A stretch of 64,000 bases of DNA from Poriferisodalis sp965208555. Its GTDB lineage: Bacteria; Actinomycetota; Acidimicrobiia; Acidimicrobiales; Poriferisodalaceae. Positions within the stretch are counted from its first letter, which is position 1, and each line of letters begins with the position of its first letter. The DNA lies in contig NZ_OZ242342.1 in the NCBI RefSeq assembly GCF_965208555.1, positions 1,488,001-1,552,000 on the forward strand. Reading direction: 5' to 3'. Position numbers and translations under genes: made by a program. The notes under the pieces are model-generated. The model was given only the letters and a program-made list of their open reading frames with translations, did not search any database and was not told the origin of the DNA. Of this stretch, positions 1 to 7,716 are shown piece after piece.

Positions 1-722
1 ATGTCGAATCCGTCGCGTATCTCGTTGTACCGATCCACCTGTTCCAGCCAGGTCGTGAGTTGTTCGGCAGCGCGTGGCTCGGACCATGCCGCTGTCGTCG
101 GCACATCGTCCACCGAGGGCACGCTTACCCCTAGCCGTTCAAGCTCGCTGCGCGCCTCGGCGAGAGAGATCGTCGTCAGTCCCGCAGGACCAAAGTTGAG
201 ATCAGCAGCCAGAACAGTGCCGGCGACGCCGACGCGGCCAGTGCCGACCGCTGGCGGCAGCGGCAGGGCCTGCCATCGCTTCCAGAACGGAGTGAACACC
301 TGCGACAGCGTGCCTTTGCCGGTCAGCACGCTGCCGGGAGGATGTACCAGCGTGCCCCAGTGCGAGTCCAGCGGCCTGCCGAGCGCCTCGGCAACTTTCG
401 CATCTCGACGCATTGAGTATTCGGTGACGTCGGCGTTTACGGCCACCGTCGCTCCCCCCGTCTCAACTGCAAGCTGCGAAATGACTTCAATCGGGTCGCC
501 GACAACGACATGCAGCGATGCGTCAAGCTCGTTGAGCGATTGCTCCAGACCGGCGAGCGCACCGAAGTAAGCCAGCAGCCGATGCGGTCCTGCGGCACGG
601 ACTAGGCGGGGTTCCAGTACGGCGACCGGAAGCGCCACCTGGTGTGCAGTGGCCGCGGCCCATGCAGGGTTGTCTGCCAGGCGTAGGTCTCTGCGGAACC
701 ATGCGATCGCGACGTCGTCCAT
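1..722 (-). CDS. phr: Deoxyribodipyrimidine photolyase / cryptochrome family, N-terminal part (runs off window)
   Basis: Reading the minus strand from ATG at 722 gives an uninterrupted 240-codon frame that leaves the window at base 1. The N-terminus contains AIAWFRRDLRLADNPAW, the hallmark opening of the photolyase alpha/beta domain, and around residue 150 there is GTLSQVFTPFWKRW, typical of the linker before the FAD-binding helical domain. Known members use FADH and an antenna cofactor to split cyclobutane pyrimidine dimers with blue light. The FAD domain and the Trp electron-transfer chain lie outside the window, so photolyase cannot be separated from cryptochrome here. It diverges from fabH across a 117-base gap. 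The frame lacks a stop inside the window and the plus-strand frames over it are shadows. Confidence 0.9.
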   Translation of the reverse strand, partial: MDDVAIAWFRRDLRLADNPAWAAATAHQVALPVAVLEPRLVRAAGPHRLLAYFGALAGLEQSLNELDASLHVVVGDPIEVISQLAVETGGATVAVNADVTEYSMRRDAKVAEALGRPLDSHWGTLVHPPGSVLTGKGTLSQVFTPFWKRWQALPLPPAVGTGRVGVAGTVLAADLNFGPAGLTTISLAEARSELERLGVSVPSVDDVPTTAAWSEPRAAEQLTTWLEQVDRYNEIRDGFD

Positions 723-802
723 GCTGAGTCGGCCAGGAGCCTAAGGAGCCGCGCCGGCGTGCCCTTGCCGTGCTGCTGTTCATAATCCATGGCCGCCCGC
801 GC

Positions 803-830
803 TTGTGGCCGGACATTGCTGTCTTAGGCT
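803..830 (+). promoter_or_regulatory. Candidate promoter of the fabH gene (leaderless type)
   Basis: TTGTGG at 803-808 and TAGGCT at 825-830 are separated by 16 bases. The second box ends 9 bases before the ATG at 840, so transcription would start at or next to the start codon. No Shine-Dalgarno sequence precedes this ATG. Prediction from sequence only. Confidence 0.4.
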
Positions 831-839
831 CCGCTGTTC

Positions 840-1940
840 ATGGCCGCAGTCATCACGGGGACTGGGATCGCGGCGCCGCCTCACGTAGTGAGCAATGAGG
901 CGCTGACGCGCATCATGGACACGTCCGATGAGTGGATCCGCTCACGCACCGGTGTGGTGAGCCGTCGCTTCGTCGAGCCGGGCACAGCGGCGTCGGATCT
1001 GGGCGCCGAAGCGGCGACGGCGGCACTGGCCGATGCCGGGGTTGGAACGGCGGATGTGGATTCAGTGATCTGCGCCACTATGACGCCGGACCGCCAGAAT
1101 CCGGGCATCGCGGGTGCGGTGCAGTACAAGTCGGGCATTGAGGGCGTGGCGACGCTCGATCTGCGCCAGCAGTGTGCCGGTTTCCTGTTCGGGTTGGATC
1201 TGGCCGACATGCTGATCGCAACCGACCGTGCTGACACGGTGCTGGTGGTGGGCGCCGAGGTGCATGCGGGCTACCTGCCGTGGGGCGACGCGTGGGACAT
1301 CGTGCTCGGTCGCACCGACCGGCCCGTAACCGACGATGAGCGAGAACTGGCCAACCGCCACCGGGCTTGGAGTGTTCTGTTCGGCGACGGCGCCGGCGCC
1401 GCGGTCGTCCAACGACACGACTTGTCGGCGGCAGCAGGCGGGGGTCAACCCGTCGGGCTGCTGGCGTCGGTGCTGTACACGGACGGCGCCAATGCCGATC
1501 TCATCGAGGTGCCGGGGTTGGGCTCGCTGCACCGTCCCTATGCCGACGCTGCACAGATTGCCGAAGGCTTGCACCATCCCGCGATGAACGGCGGGGGTCT
1601 GTACAGGCTCGCAGTAGAGACGATGCCCGAAGCAGTGCTTGAGGTGCTGGCGCGGACCGGCCACGAGTTGGACGATCTCGATGTGGTGGTCGCGCATCAA
1701 GCCAACGAGCGGATCCTCGACGGTGTGCGCCAGAGGCTGGACGTCGACGGCTCCCTGGTGCCTTCCAACATCCATCGCTGGGGCAACACGACGGCAGGGA
1801 CGCTGCCGATCCTGTTCCACGAGCTGCGCTCAGCCGGCCGTGTCGGACCCGGCTCGCTGGTCGCGTTCACCAGCTTCGGAGCCGGTGCGCACTGGGGCGC
1901 GATGCTGTACCGGGAGCCGGACCGCACCGCAGAGCTGTGA
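840..1940 (+). CDS. 3-oxoacyl-ACP synthase III (FabH-like ketosynthase)
   Basis: 366 residues of thiolase-fold KAS III type. The active-site Cys is Cys112 in RQQCAGF, followed by His286 in VAHQANERIL and Asn316 in WGNTTAGT. The Cys/His/Asn triad with 30 residues between His and Asn matches FabH enzymes. Known members condense acyl-CoA with malonyl-ACP to start fatty-acid synthesis; close relatives act in polyketide, quinolone or alkene pathways. An insertion around residues 150-190 makes it longer than the usual 310-330 residues, so a specialised acyl substrate is possible. Its stop overlaps the next gene by GTGA, implying translational coupling with a membrane DUF1295 enzyme; the pair may act on one lipid or terpenoid product (inference). 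Confidence 0.88.
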   Translation: MAAVITGTGIAAPPHVVSNEALTRIMDTSDEWIRSRTGVVSRRFVEPGTAASDLGAEAATAALADAGVGTADVDSVICATMTPDRQNPGIAGAVQYKSGIEGVATLDLRQQCAGFLFGLDLADMLIATDRADTVLVVGAEVHAGYLPWGDAWDIVLGRTDRPVTDDERELANRHRAWSVLFGDGAGAAVVQRHDLSAAAGGGQPVGLLASVLYTDGANADLIEVPGLGSLHRPYADAAQIAEGLHHPAMNGGGLYRLAVETMPEAVLEVLARTGHELDDLDVVVAHQANERILDGVRQRLDVDGSLVPSNIHRWGNTTAGTLPILFHELRSAGRVGPGSLVAFTSFGAGAHWGAMLYREPDRTAEL

Positions 1941-2725
1941 TCTCGCTGGCGATCGCGGCTGCCGTTGCGGGAGTGCTGATGCTCGGCTGCTGGCTCGTGA
2001 GCCTGCGGCTTCGGGATGCCTCGATCGTGGACCCGATGTGGCCCGCGGTGTTCGTCGCTATCGCGTGGGGGCTGTGGCTCAGCTCAAACGAAGGCGGCGG
2101 ACGCAAGCTGGTGCTGACTGCGATGGTCACTCTGTGGGGTCTGCGGCTCTGCATTCACCTGACGTTACGGAAACGAGGCGAGCCAGAGGACTACCGCTAC
2201 ACCGCCATGCGGAGCCGCTGGCAGCCCTTCGCGCTGTGGAGCTTGGCAATCGTGTTCGGTCTGCAGGCGCTGCTGGCGACGATCGTGTCGTTGCCCATTC
2301 AGGCCGTGCTGGGCGCCGAAGACAACTCGGCTGTGGGCTGGCTGGACTGGCTGGGCGGGGCCGTGTGGGCGTTCGGACTGATCTTCGAGTCGGTCGCCGA
2401 CCGTCAGCTCGCCCGATTCCGCGCCACCCAGGCCCACCGCGGCGAGGTGATGGACCGAGGGCTGTGGCGCTACAGCCGCCACCCCAACTACTTCGGCGAT
2501 TTCCTTGTCTGGTGGGGCATCTACCTGGTGGCCGGGGCAGCGGGCGCCTGGTGGACGATCATCGGGCCGGCAGTCATGACGGTGCTGCTGGTGCGCGTCT
2601 CGGGAGTCGCCCTGCTCGAACGCACCATCGGCGAACGGCGCCCTGGCTATGCCGACTACGCGGCCCGCACCAGCGCCTTCATCCCGCTGCCGCCCCGTCG
2701 AAGCTCAGGCAGCACCGCGCAGTAG
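1937..2725 (+). CDS. DUF1295 / steroid 5-alpha-reductase-like membrane protein
   Basis: 262 residues with a GTG start overlapping the fabH stop (GTGA). There are about six hydrophobic segments. The C-terminal half carries the signature YSRHPNYFGDFLVWWG, characteristic of DUF1295 and of the isoprenylcysteine methyltransferase/steroid reductase superfamily, where it contributes to NADPH or SAM binding. The C-terminus GYADYAARTSAFIPLPP is also typical of DUF1295. Members are integral membrane oxidoreductases or methyltransferases of mostly unknown substrate. Coupling to the ketosynthase suggests a shared lipid pathway (inference). Confidence 0.8.
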   Translation: MISLAIAAAVAGVLMLGCWLVSLRLRDASIVDPMWPAVFVAIAWGLWLSSNEGGGRKLVLTAMVTLWGLRLCIHLTLRKRGEPEDYRYTAMRSRWQPFALWSLAIVFGLQALLATIVSLPIQAVLGAEDNSAVGWLDWLGGAVWAFGLIFESVADRQLARFRATQAHRGEVMDRGLWRYSRHPNYFGDFLVWWGIYLVAGAAGAWWTIIGPAVMTVLLVRVSGVALLERTIGERRPGYADYAARTSAFIPLPPRRSSGSTAQ

Positions 2726-2885
2726 CGACATCGCACGCCCACGCCGCAGCAGTCCCAGGCGCCGGTGTGCCGCCCGCGCAAGTCCGCTCCGCAGATTCCT
2801 GCTGCCGATCTGCAGATTGCTGCAACCGAACAGCCGGTCATTCCGTAATCACCTTCAAGCTCCCCCAACACTTGGAGAAAACACC

Positions 2886-4463
2886 ATGACCGGAAGACTC
2901 CGCCGATCGTCTCGACTGTCGGCCGCATTGCTGGCACTGGTTCTGCTGGCGGCTGCGTGCGGCGCCGACGACAACGACGCTGACGCCCCCGCAGCCCCGA
3001 CGGCAACCGCAGCGCCCACATCGGCAGGCGAAGCGCCGATGGCTGAAGAGGACATGAGCGCGGGCACCATCGTGGAAGTCGCAGTCGCCTCGGGCCAGTT
3101 CCCCACCCTCGTGGCTGCCGTGCAGGCCGCGGGTCTCGTCGAAGTGCTCAGCGGCGACGGCCCGTTCACGGTGCTCGCCCCCACCGAAGAAGCGTTCGCC
3201 GCAGCACTTGCCGCGCTGGACATGACCGCGGAGGACCTGCTCGCTGACACCGAACTGCTTACTGCGGTGCTCACCTACCACGTGCTCCCGCTGGAGGCCC
3301 CCGCCGAGGTCGTTGTGACTCTCGATGGTCAATCCGTCGCGACCGTGAACGGTGCAGAGATCGTCATTTCCGTGGACGGCGACACCGTCATGATCAACGA
3401 CGCCACAGTCGTTGCGACCGACATCGCAGCCTCCAACGGCATCATCCATGTCATCGACACCGTTCTGGTCCCGCCCTCGGTGACCGGCGGAGCGTCAGCG
3501 GCCGCTACCGACCAGGAAACGATGGCTGAGGACGAGGCGGCGATCGCGGGCACGATCGTTGAGGTCGCCGTCTCCTCGGGCCAGTTCCCCACCCTGGTAG
3601 CGGCTGTGCAGGCCGCGGGTCTGGTCGACGTGCTCAGCGGGGAGGGTCCCTTCACCGTCCTTGCTCCGACCGAGGAGGCGTTCGCCGCAGCGCTCGCCGC
3701 GCTGGACATGGCGCCCGCAGAACTGCTCGCCAACACCGAGCTTCTCACCGCAGTGCTTACCTACCACGTGCTGCCGCTGGAGGCCCCCGCTGCGGCCGTG
3801 GCGACGCTCGACGGCCAGTTGGTTGCCACGGTCAACGGCGCGGAAGTCGCAGTCGCGGTGGACGGCAACACGGTGATGATCAACGACGCCACCGTCGTCG
3901 CCACCGACATCGCAGCGTCCAACGGCATCATCCATGTCATCGACACCGTATTGATCCCGCCCGCGGTGATCGAGACGCTGTCGTCCACTGCGCCGGAAGA
4001 AATGATGCCGGGAACGATCGTCGAGGTCGCAGTCTCGTCAGGCCAGTTCCCCACGCTGGTGGCTGCCGTGCAGGCCGCGGGTCTCGTTGAGGTGCTCAGC
4101 GGGGAGGGTCCCTTCACCGTCCTTGCTCCGACCGAGGAGGCGTTCGCCGCAGCGCTCGCCGCGCTGGACATCGCTCCCGCAGACCTGCTCGCCAACACCG
4201 AGCTTCTCACCGCAGTGCTCACCTACCACGTGCTCCCGCTCGAAGCGCCAGCCGAGGTTGTCGTGGGTCTCGACGGCCAATCCGTCGCGACGGTCAACGG
4301 CGAAGAGATCGCCATCTCCGTGGACGGCGACACCGTGATGATCAACGACGCCACCGTCGTCGCCACCGACATCGCCGCGTCCAACGGCATCATCCATGTC
4401 ATCGACACCGTCTTGGTTCCGCCTTCGGTGATCGAGGCACTGTCGTCCGCGGCTCAGGAGTAG
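2886..4463 (+). CDS. Secreted lipoprotein with three fasciclin (FAS1) domains
   Basis: Start ATG 2886 is preceded by GGAGAA. It gives 525 residues: a signal peptide with a lipobox-like LLAAACGAD and a short Ala/Pro/Thr linker, then three FAS1 repeats at about residues 60-205, 222-360 and 376-520. Each repeat has the FAS1 H1/H2 hallmarks GPFTVLAPTEEAFAA and LTYHVLP, and ends in SNGIIHVIDTVL. FAS1 proteins mediate adhesion; in mycobacteria the MPT83/MPT70 FAS1 antigens are controlled by SigK. Here a SigK/RskA-like pair follows directly. Repeats 2 and 3 share an 80-base identical stretch. The frame ends in TAG at 4461-4463, after which a fourth repeat continues in the same frame. Confidence 0.92.
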   Translation: MTGRLRRSSRLSAALLALVLLAAACGADDNDADAPAAPTATAAPTSAGEAPMAEEDMSAGTIVEVAVASGQFPTLVAAVQAAGLVEVLSGDGPFTVLAPTEEAFAAALAALDMTAEDLLADTELLTAVLTYHVLPLEAPAEVVVTLDGQSVATVNGAEIVISVDGDTVMINDATVVATDIAASNGIIHVIDTVLVPPSVTGGASAAATDQETMAEDEAAIAGTIVEVAVSSGQFPTLVAAVQAAGLVDVLSGEGPFTVLAPTEEAFAAALAALDMAPAELLANTELLTAVLTYHVLPLEAPAAAVATLDGQLVATVNGAEVAVAVDGNTVMINDATVVATDIAASNGIIHVIDTVLIPPAVIETLSSTAPEEMMPGTIVEVAVSSGQFPTLVAAVQAAGLVEVLSGEGPFTVLAPTEEAFAAALAALDIAPADLLANTELLTAVLTYHVLPLEAPAEVVVGLDGQSVATVNGEEIAISVDGDTVMINDATVVATDIAASNGIIHVIDTVLVPPSVIEALSSAAQE

Positions 4464-4466
4464 GTG

Positions 4467-4898
4467 ATGGCGGACACGATTGTGGATGTCGCAGTCTCCT
4501 CGGGTGCGTTCCCGACGCTGGTGACTGCTGTGCAGGCTGCGGGTCTGGTCGAGGAGCTCAGCGGCGAGGGTCCTCTCACGGTCCTTGCTCCAACTGAGGA
4601 GGCGTTCGCCGCTGCACTGGACGATCTGGAGATGGCTCCCGCGGACGTGTTCGCCAACACCGAGCTGCTCACTGCGGTGCTCACCTACCACGTGCTCCCG
4701 CTCGAAGTGCCAGCCGAGGTAGTCGTAAGCCTCGATGGCCAGACCGTTCCGACGGTCAACGGCGCAGAGGTCGCGATAGCGGTGGTCGGCGACACCGTCA
4801 TGATTAACGACGCAACCGTCGTCGCCACCGACATCGCGGCCTCCAACGGCATAATCCACGTCATCGACACCGTCCTGCTGCCTCCCTCCGGCGAGTAG
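4467..4898 (+). CDS. Stand-alone FAS1 domain without signal peptide (fourth repeat cut off by an in-frame TAG)
   Basis: One complete FAS1 domain of 143 residues beginning MADTIVDVAVSSG. It has no signal peptide and no ribosome binding site of its own. It lies immediately after the TAG of the three-domain lipoprotein and in the same frame. The linker between repeats 2 and 3 aligns without gaps to the sequence across this stop, with the TAG where a Glu codon stands in the other linker, so a single GAG to TAG change would explain the split. The product may be cytosolic and non-functional, be made by re-initiation at GTG 4464/ATG 4467, or reach the surface only through readthrough. Confidence 0.7.
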   Translation: MADTIVDVAVSSGAFPTLVTAVQAAGLVEELSGEGPLTVLAPTEEAFAAALDDLEMAPADVFANTELLTAVLTYHVLPLEVPAEVVVSLDGQTVPTVNGAEVAIAVVGDTVMINDATVVATDIAASNGIIHVIDTVLLPPSGE

Positions 4899-5028
4899 GG
4901 CGTTCCCGGCTTCGGCGGGCGGGCAGTTGCGCTTATGCCCGCCCGCCGAGGCGCCGGATCGCACACCGCGGCCGGCACGCCGTCCATACGGGCGTCCGGA
5001 CACCGCCGGGACGGCGAGACCGCTTCGG

Positions 5029-5034
5029 TACGAT
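5029..5034 (+). promoter_or_regulatory. -10-like box TACGAT for a leaderless sigK-like transcript
   Basis: TACGAT ends 6 bases before GTG 5041, and there is no ribosome binding site. This spacing fits leaderless transcription starting at the GTG. Confidence 0.4.
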
Positions 5035-5040
5035 CTCATC

Positions 5041-5586
5041 GTGCAGCGCTCCGCGGACGAGACCGCCGAGGGTCTCGCCAAGTCGTTCGCTCGGGGCGAG
5101 GACGGGTCTCTCGAAGCCGTCTACCGGCAGTACGGCCATCTCGTCTACACGATGTGCCGCCGCACGCTCGACGAGAGTCGCGCTAGCGATGTCACCCAAG
5201 AGGTGTTCATCAGCGCATGGAAGGGCCACCAACGGTTCGACCCTGCCAAGGGCACTCTGGCGGGATGGCTGGTCACGATCACCAAGAACCGGATCATCGA
5301 CAACATCCGTGCTGCGAAGCGGCACTCGGAGCGACGATCCGGCACCGACCTCGCAGACATCCCGACCGAGGCCGGGATCGAGCAAATCGCCGAACGAATG
5401 CTGATCTCAGAGACGCTGCGTCGCCTGCCTGAGGCAACCCGCCGGGTGATCGAGATGCACTACTTCGACGGCTCGACTCACAGTCAGATTGCGGAGGACA
5501 CATCGCTGCCTATCGGCACCGTCAAGAGCACCATCCATCGCGGCCTCGCGAAGATCCGAGACCAGTTGGAGTCGGCTTATGAGTGA
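5041..5586 (+). CDS. sigK: ECF RNA polymerase sigma factor, SigK type
   Basis: 181 residues from GTG 5041; the start is set by the TACGAT box just upstream and by the usual length of SigK-type factors. Region 2 contains VYRQYGHLVYTMCRR, DVTQEVFISAWKG and GWLVTITKNRIID. Region 4 contains YFDGSTHSQIAEDTSLPIGT and the HTH end VKSTIHRGLAKIR. Known ECF/SigK factors direct core polymerase to stress or envelope genes and are held inactive by a membrane anti-sigma. The anti-sigma gene follows with an 8-base overlap. The upstream FAS1 genes are likely targets, as with MPT83/MPT70 in mycobacteria (inference). Confidence 0.9.
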   Translation: MQRSADETAEGLAKSFARGEDGSLEAVYRQYGHLVYTMCRRTLDESRASDVTQEVFISAWKGHQRFDPAKGTLAGWLVTITKNRIIDNIRAAKRHSERRSGTDLADIPTEAGIEQIAERMLISETLRRLPEATRRVIEMHYFDGSTHSQIAEDTSLPIGTVKSTIHRGLAKIRDQLESAYE

Positions 5587-6223
5587 CCGACCCGACCGCC
5601 GAGACGACGCCGACATCGAAGCGATGCTGCGCGACCTGACGCGCGAGGACCTCGAGCTGATCGAACCGCCCCCTGACGTGTGGGAGGGCATCAGCTCGAC
5701 GCTGGGCAGGCCCGACGAGGCAGACGAGGTTGTCGTTCCGCTGGCGCCCCGCAGGCGACGGGCTTGGCGCATTGCGGTGCCCAGCGCGGCCGCAGCAGTC
5801 GCATTGGTGGTCGTCGGCATCGCGGCCTACGCCATTGCGGCAGACGACCCTGATGTCATCGCCAGCGCTGCGCTGGCCTATGACGCCGACGCATTTGATC
5901 CGCTCGGCGCCCAAGCGCACGCATCTGCCGATCTCATCGCGGAGGAGGGACTTCACCGCATCCAGCTCGTCGACGCGTCGCTGCCGAGCGCCGGACCCGG
6001 CGCCGATCTCGAAGCCTGGCTCATCGCACCCGACGACCAAGGCAACGTCGCCGACCTGGTGTCACTCGGCCTCGTGGACGATGCGGACCCGGGCAGCCTC
6101 GCAGTCCCTGTCGGCTACGACCCGTCGGTGTACTCGGTCGTCGACATCAGCGTCGAGCCCCGCGACGGGGACCCGTCCCACTCGGGGCGATCCATACTGC
6201 GCGGAGCCCTGCGAGCCCCATAA
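5579..6223 (+). CDS. rskA: Anti-sigma-K factor, RskA type (single-pass membrane protein)
   Basis: 214 residues starting at ATG 5579 inside the end of the sigma gene, an overlap that couples their synthesis. Residues 1-60 form an acidic cytosolic anti-sigma segment (EAMLRDLTREDLELIEPPPD). A transmembrane helix follows near residues 65-88. The extracytoplasmic RskA C-terminal domain ends with VDISVEPRDGDPSHSG and ILRGAL, a very characteristic finish. By family knowledge it sequesters SigK until cleaved by site-1 and site-2 proteolysis. It converges on the antiporter gene 18 bases downstream. Confidence 0.88.
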   Translation: MSDRPDRRDDADIEAMLRDLTREDLELIEPPPDVWEGISSTLGRPDEADEVVVPLAPRRRRAWRIAVPSAAAAVALVVVGIAAYAIAADDPDVIASAALAYDADAFDPLGAQAHASADLIAEEGLHRIQLVDASLPSAGPGADLEAWLIAPDDQGNVADLVSLGLVDDADPGSLAVPVGYDPSVYSVVDISVEPRDGDPSHSGRSILRGALRAP

Positions 6224-6241
6224 CAGCCGGCACCGCTGCGC

Positions 6242-7564
6242 TCAGACCGTTACAGCCTGATCTTCGTGGCTGATCAGTCGCTTGACGATGATGATGAACA
6301 CTCCGGTGAGGACCAAATTGAGCGCCAGCGAGAGCATTGCGACGGTCACGATCGGCCCGCCGATGCCGTAGCTGAGGCTGAGCACGAGCACCCCGGCGCC
6401 GACTTCGCCGCGAGGCCACATGCCCACCGCGATCGCCAGCCGGTGCTTCCAGTGGGCCTCCTTGCGGTAGCACACGACGGGGAACATCTTTCCGACGTTG
6501 ATCAGGGCCGACAGCACCAGCACATGGGCCGCGATCGCTCCCCAGCTGATCGACGGCTGGCTGGCGGTGACCGTGTCGGCGTAGCGGCCCTCGAACTCGC
6601 CGCCTGCCAACGCGGGATCGTCGACTGAGGCGCCTGGAGCGGCTGCATGCAGCGCGGCGGGCGTCGGCTCGGGATGCTGTGCGTCGGCGCCCTCGAATAT
6701 CTGCGGCAGGCTGAGGCCGACCAGCAGCATGAACACTGCCGCCACCCACGCCCCGGCGCGCCGCTCCGCCGGCCGTTCGAGAAGTTCATGCAGCTCGTCA
6801 TGGGCGGCCATCGGAGCCGTGCGAGGCTGCGCGGGCTTCGGGCGTGCGACGCAGCCCAGCACGAACGCCGGCAGCAGCACCTCGATGTGGATCGGCACCG
6901 AAGGGTCGATCACCTTGGTGGCTGAGTACAGCACTTCGCTGACCGCCACCATCGCGGCTGCGTAGCCCAGCACCCATCCCCACGACACCGGCAATGCGAC
7001 CCGATGCAAGAACACGTAGGCCAGCGCCAGCAGCACGGCCATGAGCACCACGATCAGCCCCAGTTGCCATGCCAGTCCGACGATCAGAATCTTCAACGGG
7101 ATCATCAACAGCACCGTGTCGAGGTCGTCGAAGATCGCCAGGATGCGTACCTTGCGGAACATCCACGTTCCTGCGAGCCCCGCGGCGGCGAGCATGCTGA
7201 ACAGCACGCCCGCTGAGGTCGGCGCCGCGAACCGGCCCGCCAGCAGTGTCTCGGTCCAGGCGTCGCCGCTGCCCCATAAATCTGAGGGCAGCATGACGAA
7301 CACGAAGTACCCGGTGGCGAAGATCCAGGGGAATGTCGCCGCTGTGAACGCCACGAAGTAGTCCCACCCGTACTGACGCAGATTCGTCTTGTCGATGTGG
7401 AACTCGAAGCCGACGTGGATCATGATGAACGCCAGCCCGGTCATCGTGGCCACCCGGACGACGTTGGCGACCAGGTCGTGTGAGTCGCCGGCCAACTGCG
7501 GCAGCACCTGCGACAAGCCAAGCCCGATCACCAGCAAGACCGAAAAGGCGACAACTCTGCGCAC
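6242..7564 (-). CDS. CPA2-family cation/proton antiporter
   Basis: About 440 residues and 11-12 hydrophobic helices. GTG 7564 is preferred because GGGAGG lies 6 bases upstream; a TTG at 7570 would touch the Shine-Dalgarno sequence. Helices include GLAFIMIHVGFEFHID, a match to the IGxEF/LGLEF element of Kef and NapA-type exchangers, and ILAIFDDLDTVLLM, where Asp-Asp resembles the ion-binding aspartates of CPA2 transporters. There is no C-terminal RCK domain. The loop near residues 240-310 is long and hydrophilic. Likely role: sodium or potassium export coupled to proton entry, for pH and salt homeostasis. Confidence 0.82.
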   Translation of the reverse strand: MRRVVAFSVLLVIGLGLSQVLPQLAGDSHDLVANVVRVATMTGLAFIMIHVGFEFHIDKTNLRQYGWDYFVAFTAATFPWIFATGYFVFVMLPSDLWGSGDAWTETLLAGRFAAPTSAGVLFSMLAAAGLAGTWMFRKVRILAIFDDLDTVLLMIPLKILIVGLAWQLGLIVVLMAVLLALAYVFLHRVALPVSWGWVLGYAAAMVAVSEVLYSATKVIDPSVPIHIEVLLPAFVLGCVARPKPAQPRTAPMAAHDELHELLERPAERRAGAWVAAVFMLLVGLSLPQIFEGADAQHPEPTPAALHAAAPGASVDDPALAGGEFEGRYADTVTASQPSISWGAIAAHVLVLSALINVGKMFPVVCYRKEAHWKHRLAIAVGMWPRGEVGAGVLVLSLSYGIGGPIVTVAMLSLALNLVLTGVFIIIVKRLISHEDQAVTV

Positions 7565-7716
7565 GCCCAACCTCCCGCATCAGCGCCGGCACACGCCGAC
7601 GACACACTCTTCGGGCGATCGTAGATACCCACCGCGGCGATTCTTGGTCAGGAGTCGACTTAGCTGACGTGGCCCGCGCTCAGCGCGGATAGGTCCGCAC
7701 ATAGCCTCGACAACGA

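Noticed and set aside
1639..2889. 416-codon plus-strand frame over the fabH and DUF1295 genes
   Set aside because: Arg/Cys/Ser-rich, different frame from two conserved enzymes.
4461..4463. Stop-codon reassignment (TAG or TAA read as an amino acid)
   Set aside because: Both codons are used as ordinary terminators throughout the window, for example TAG after 6644-type frames and TAA after M20, so isolated nonsense mutations are simpler.
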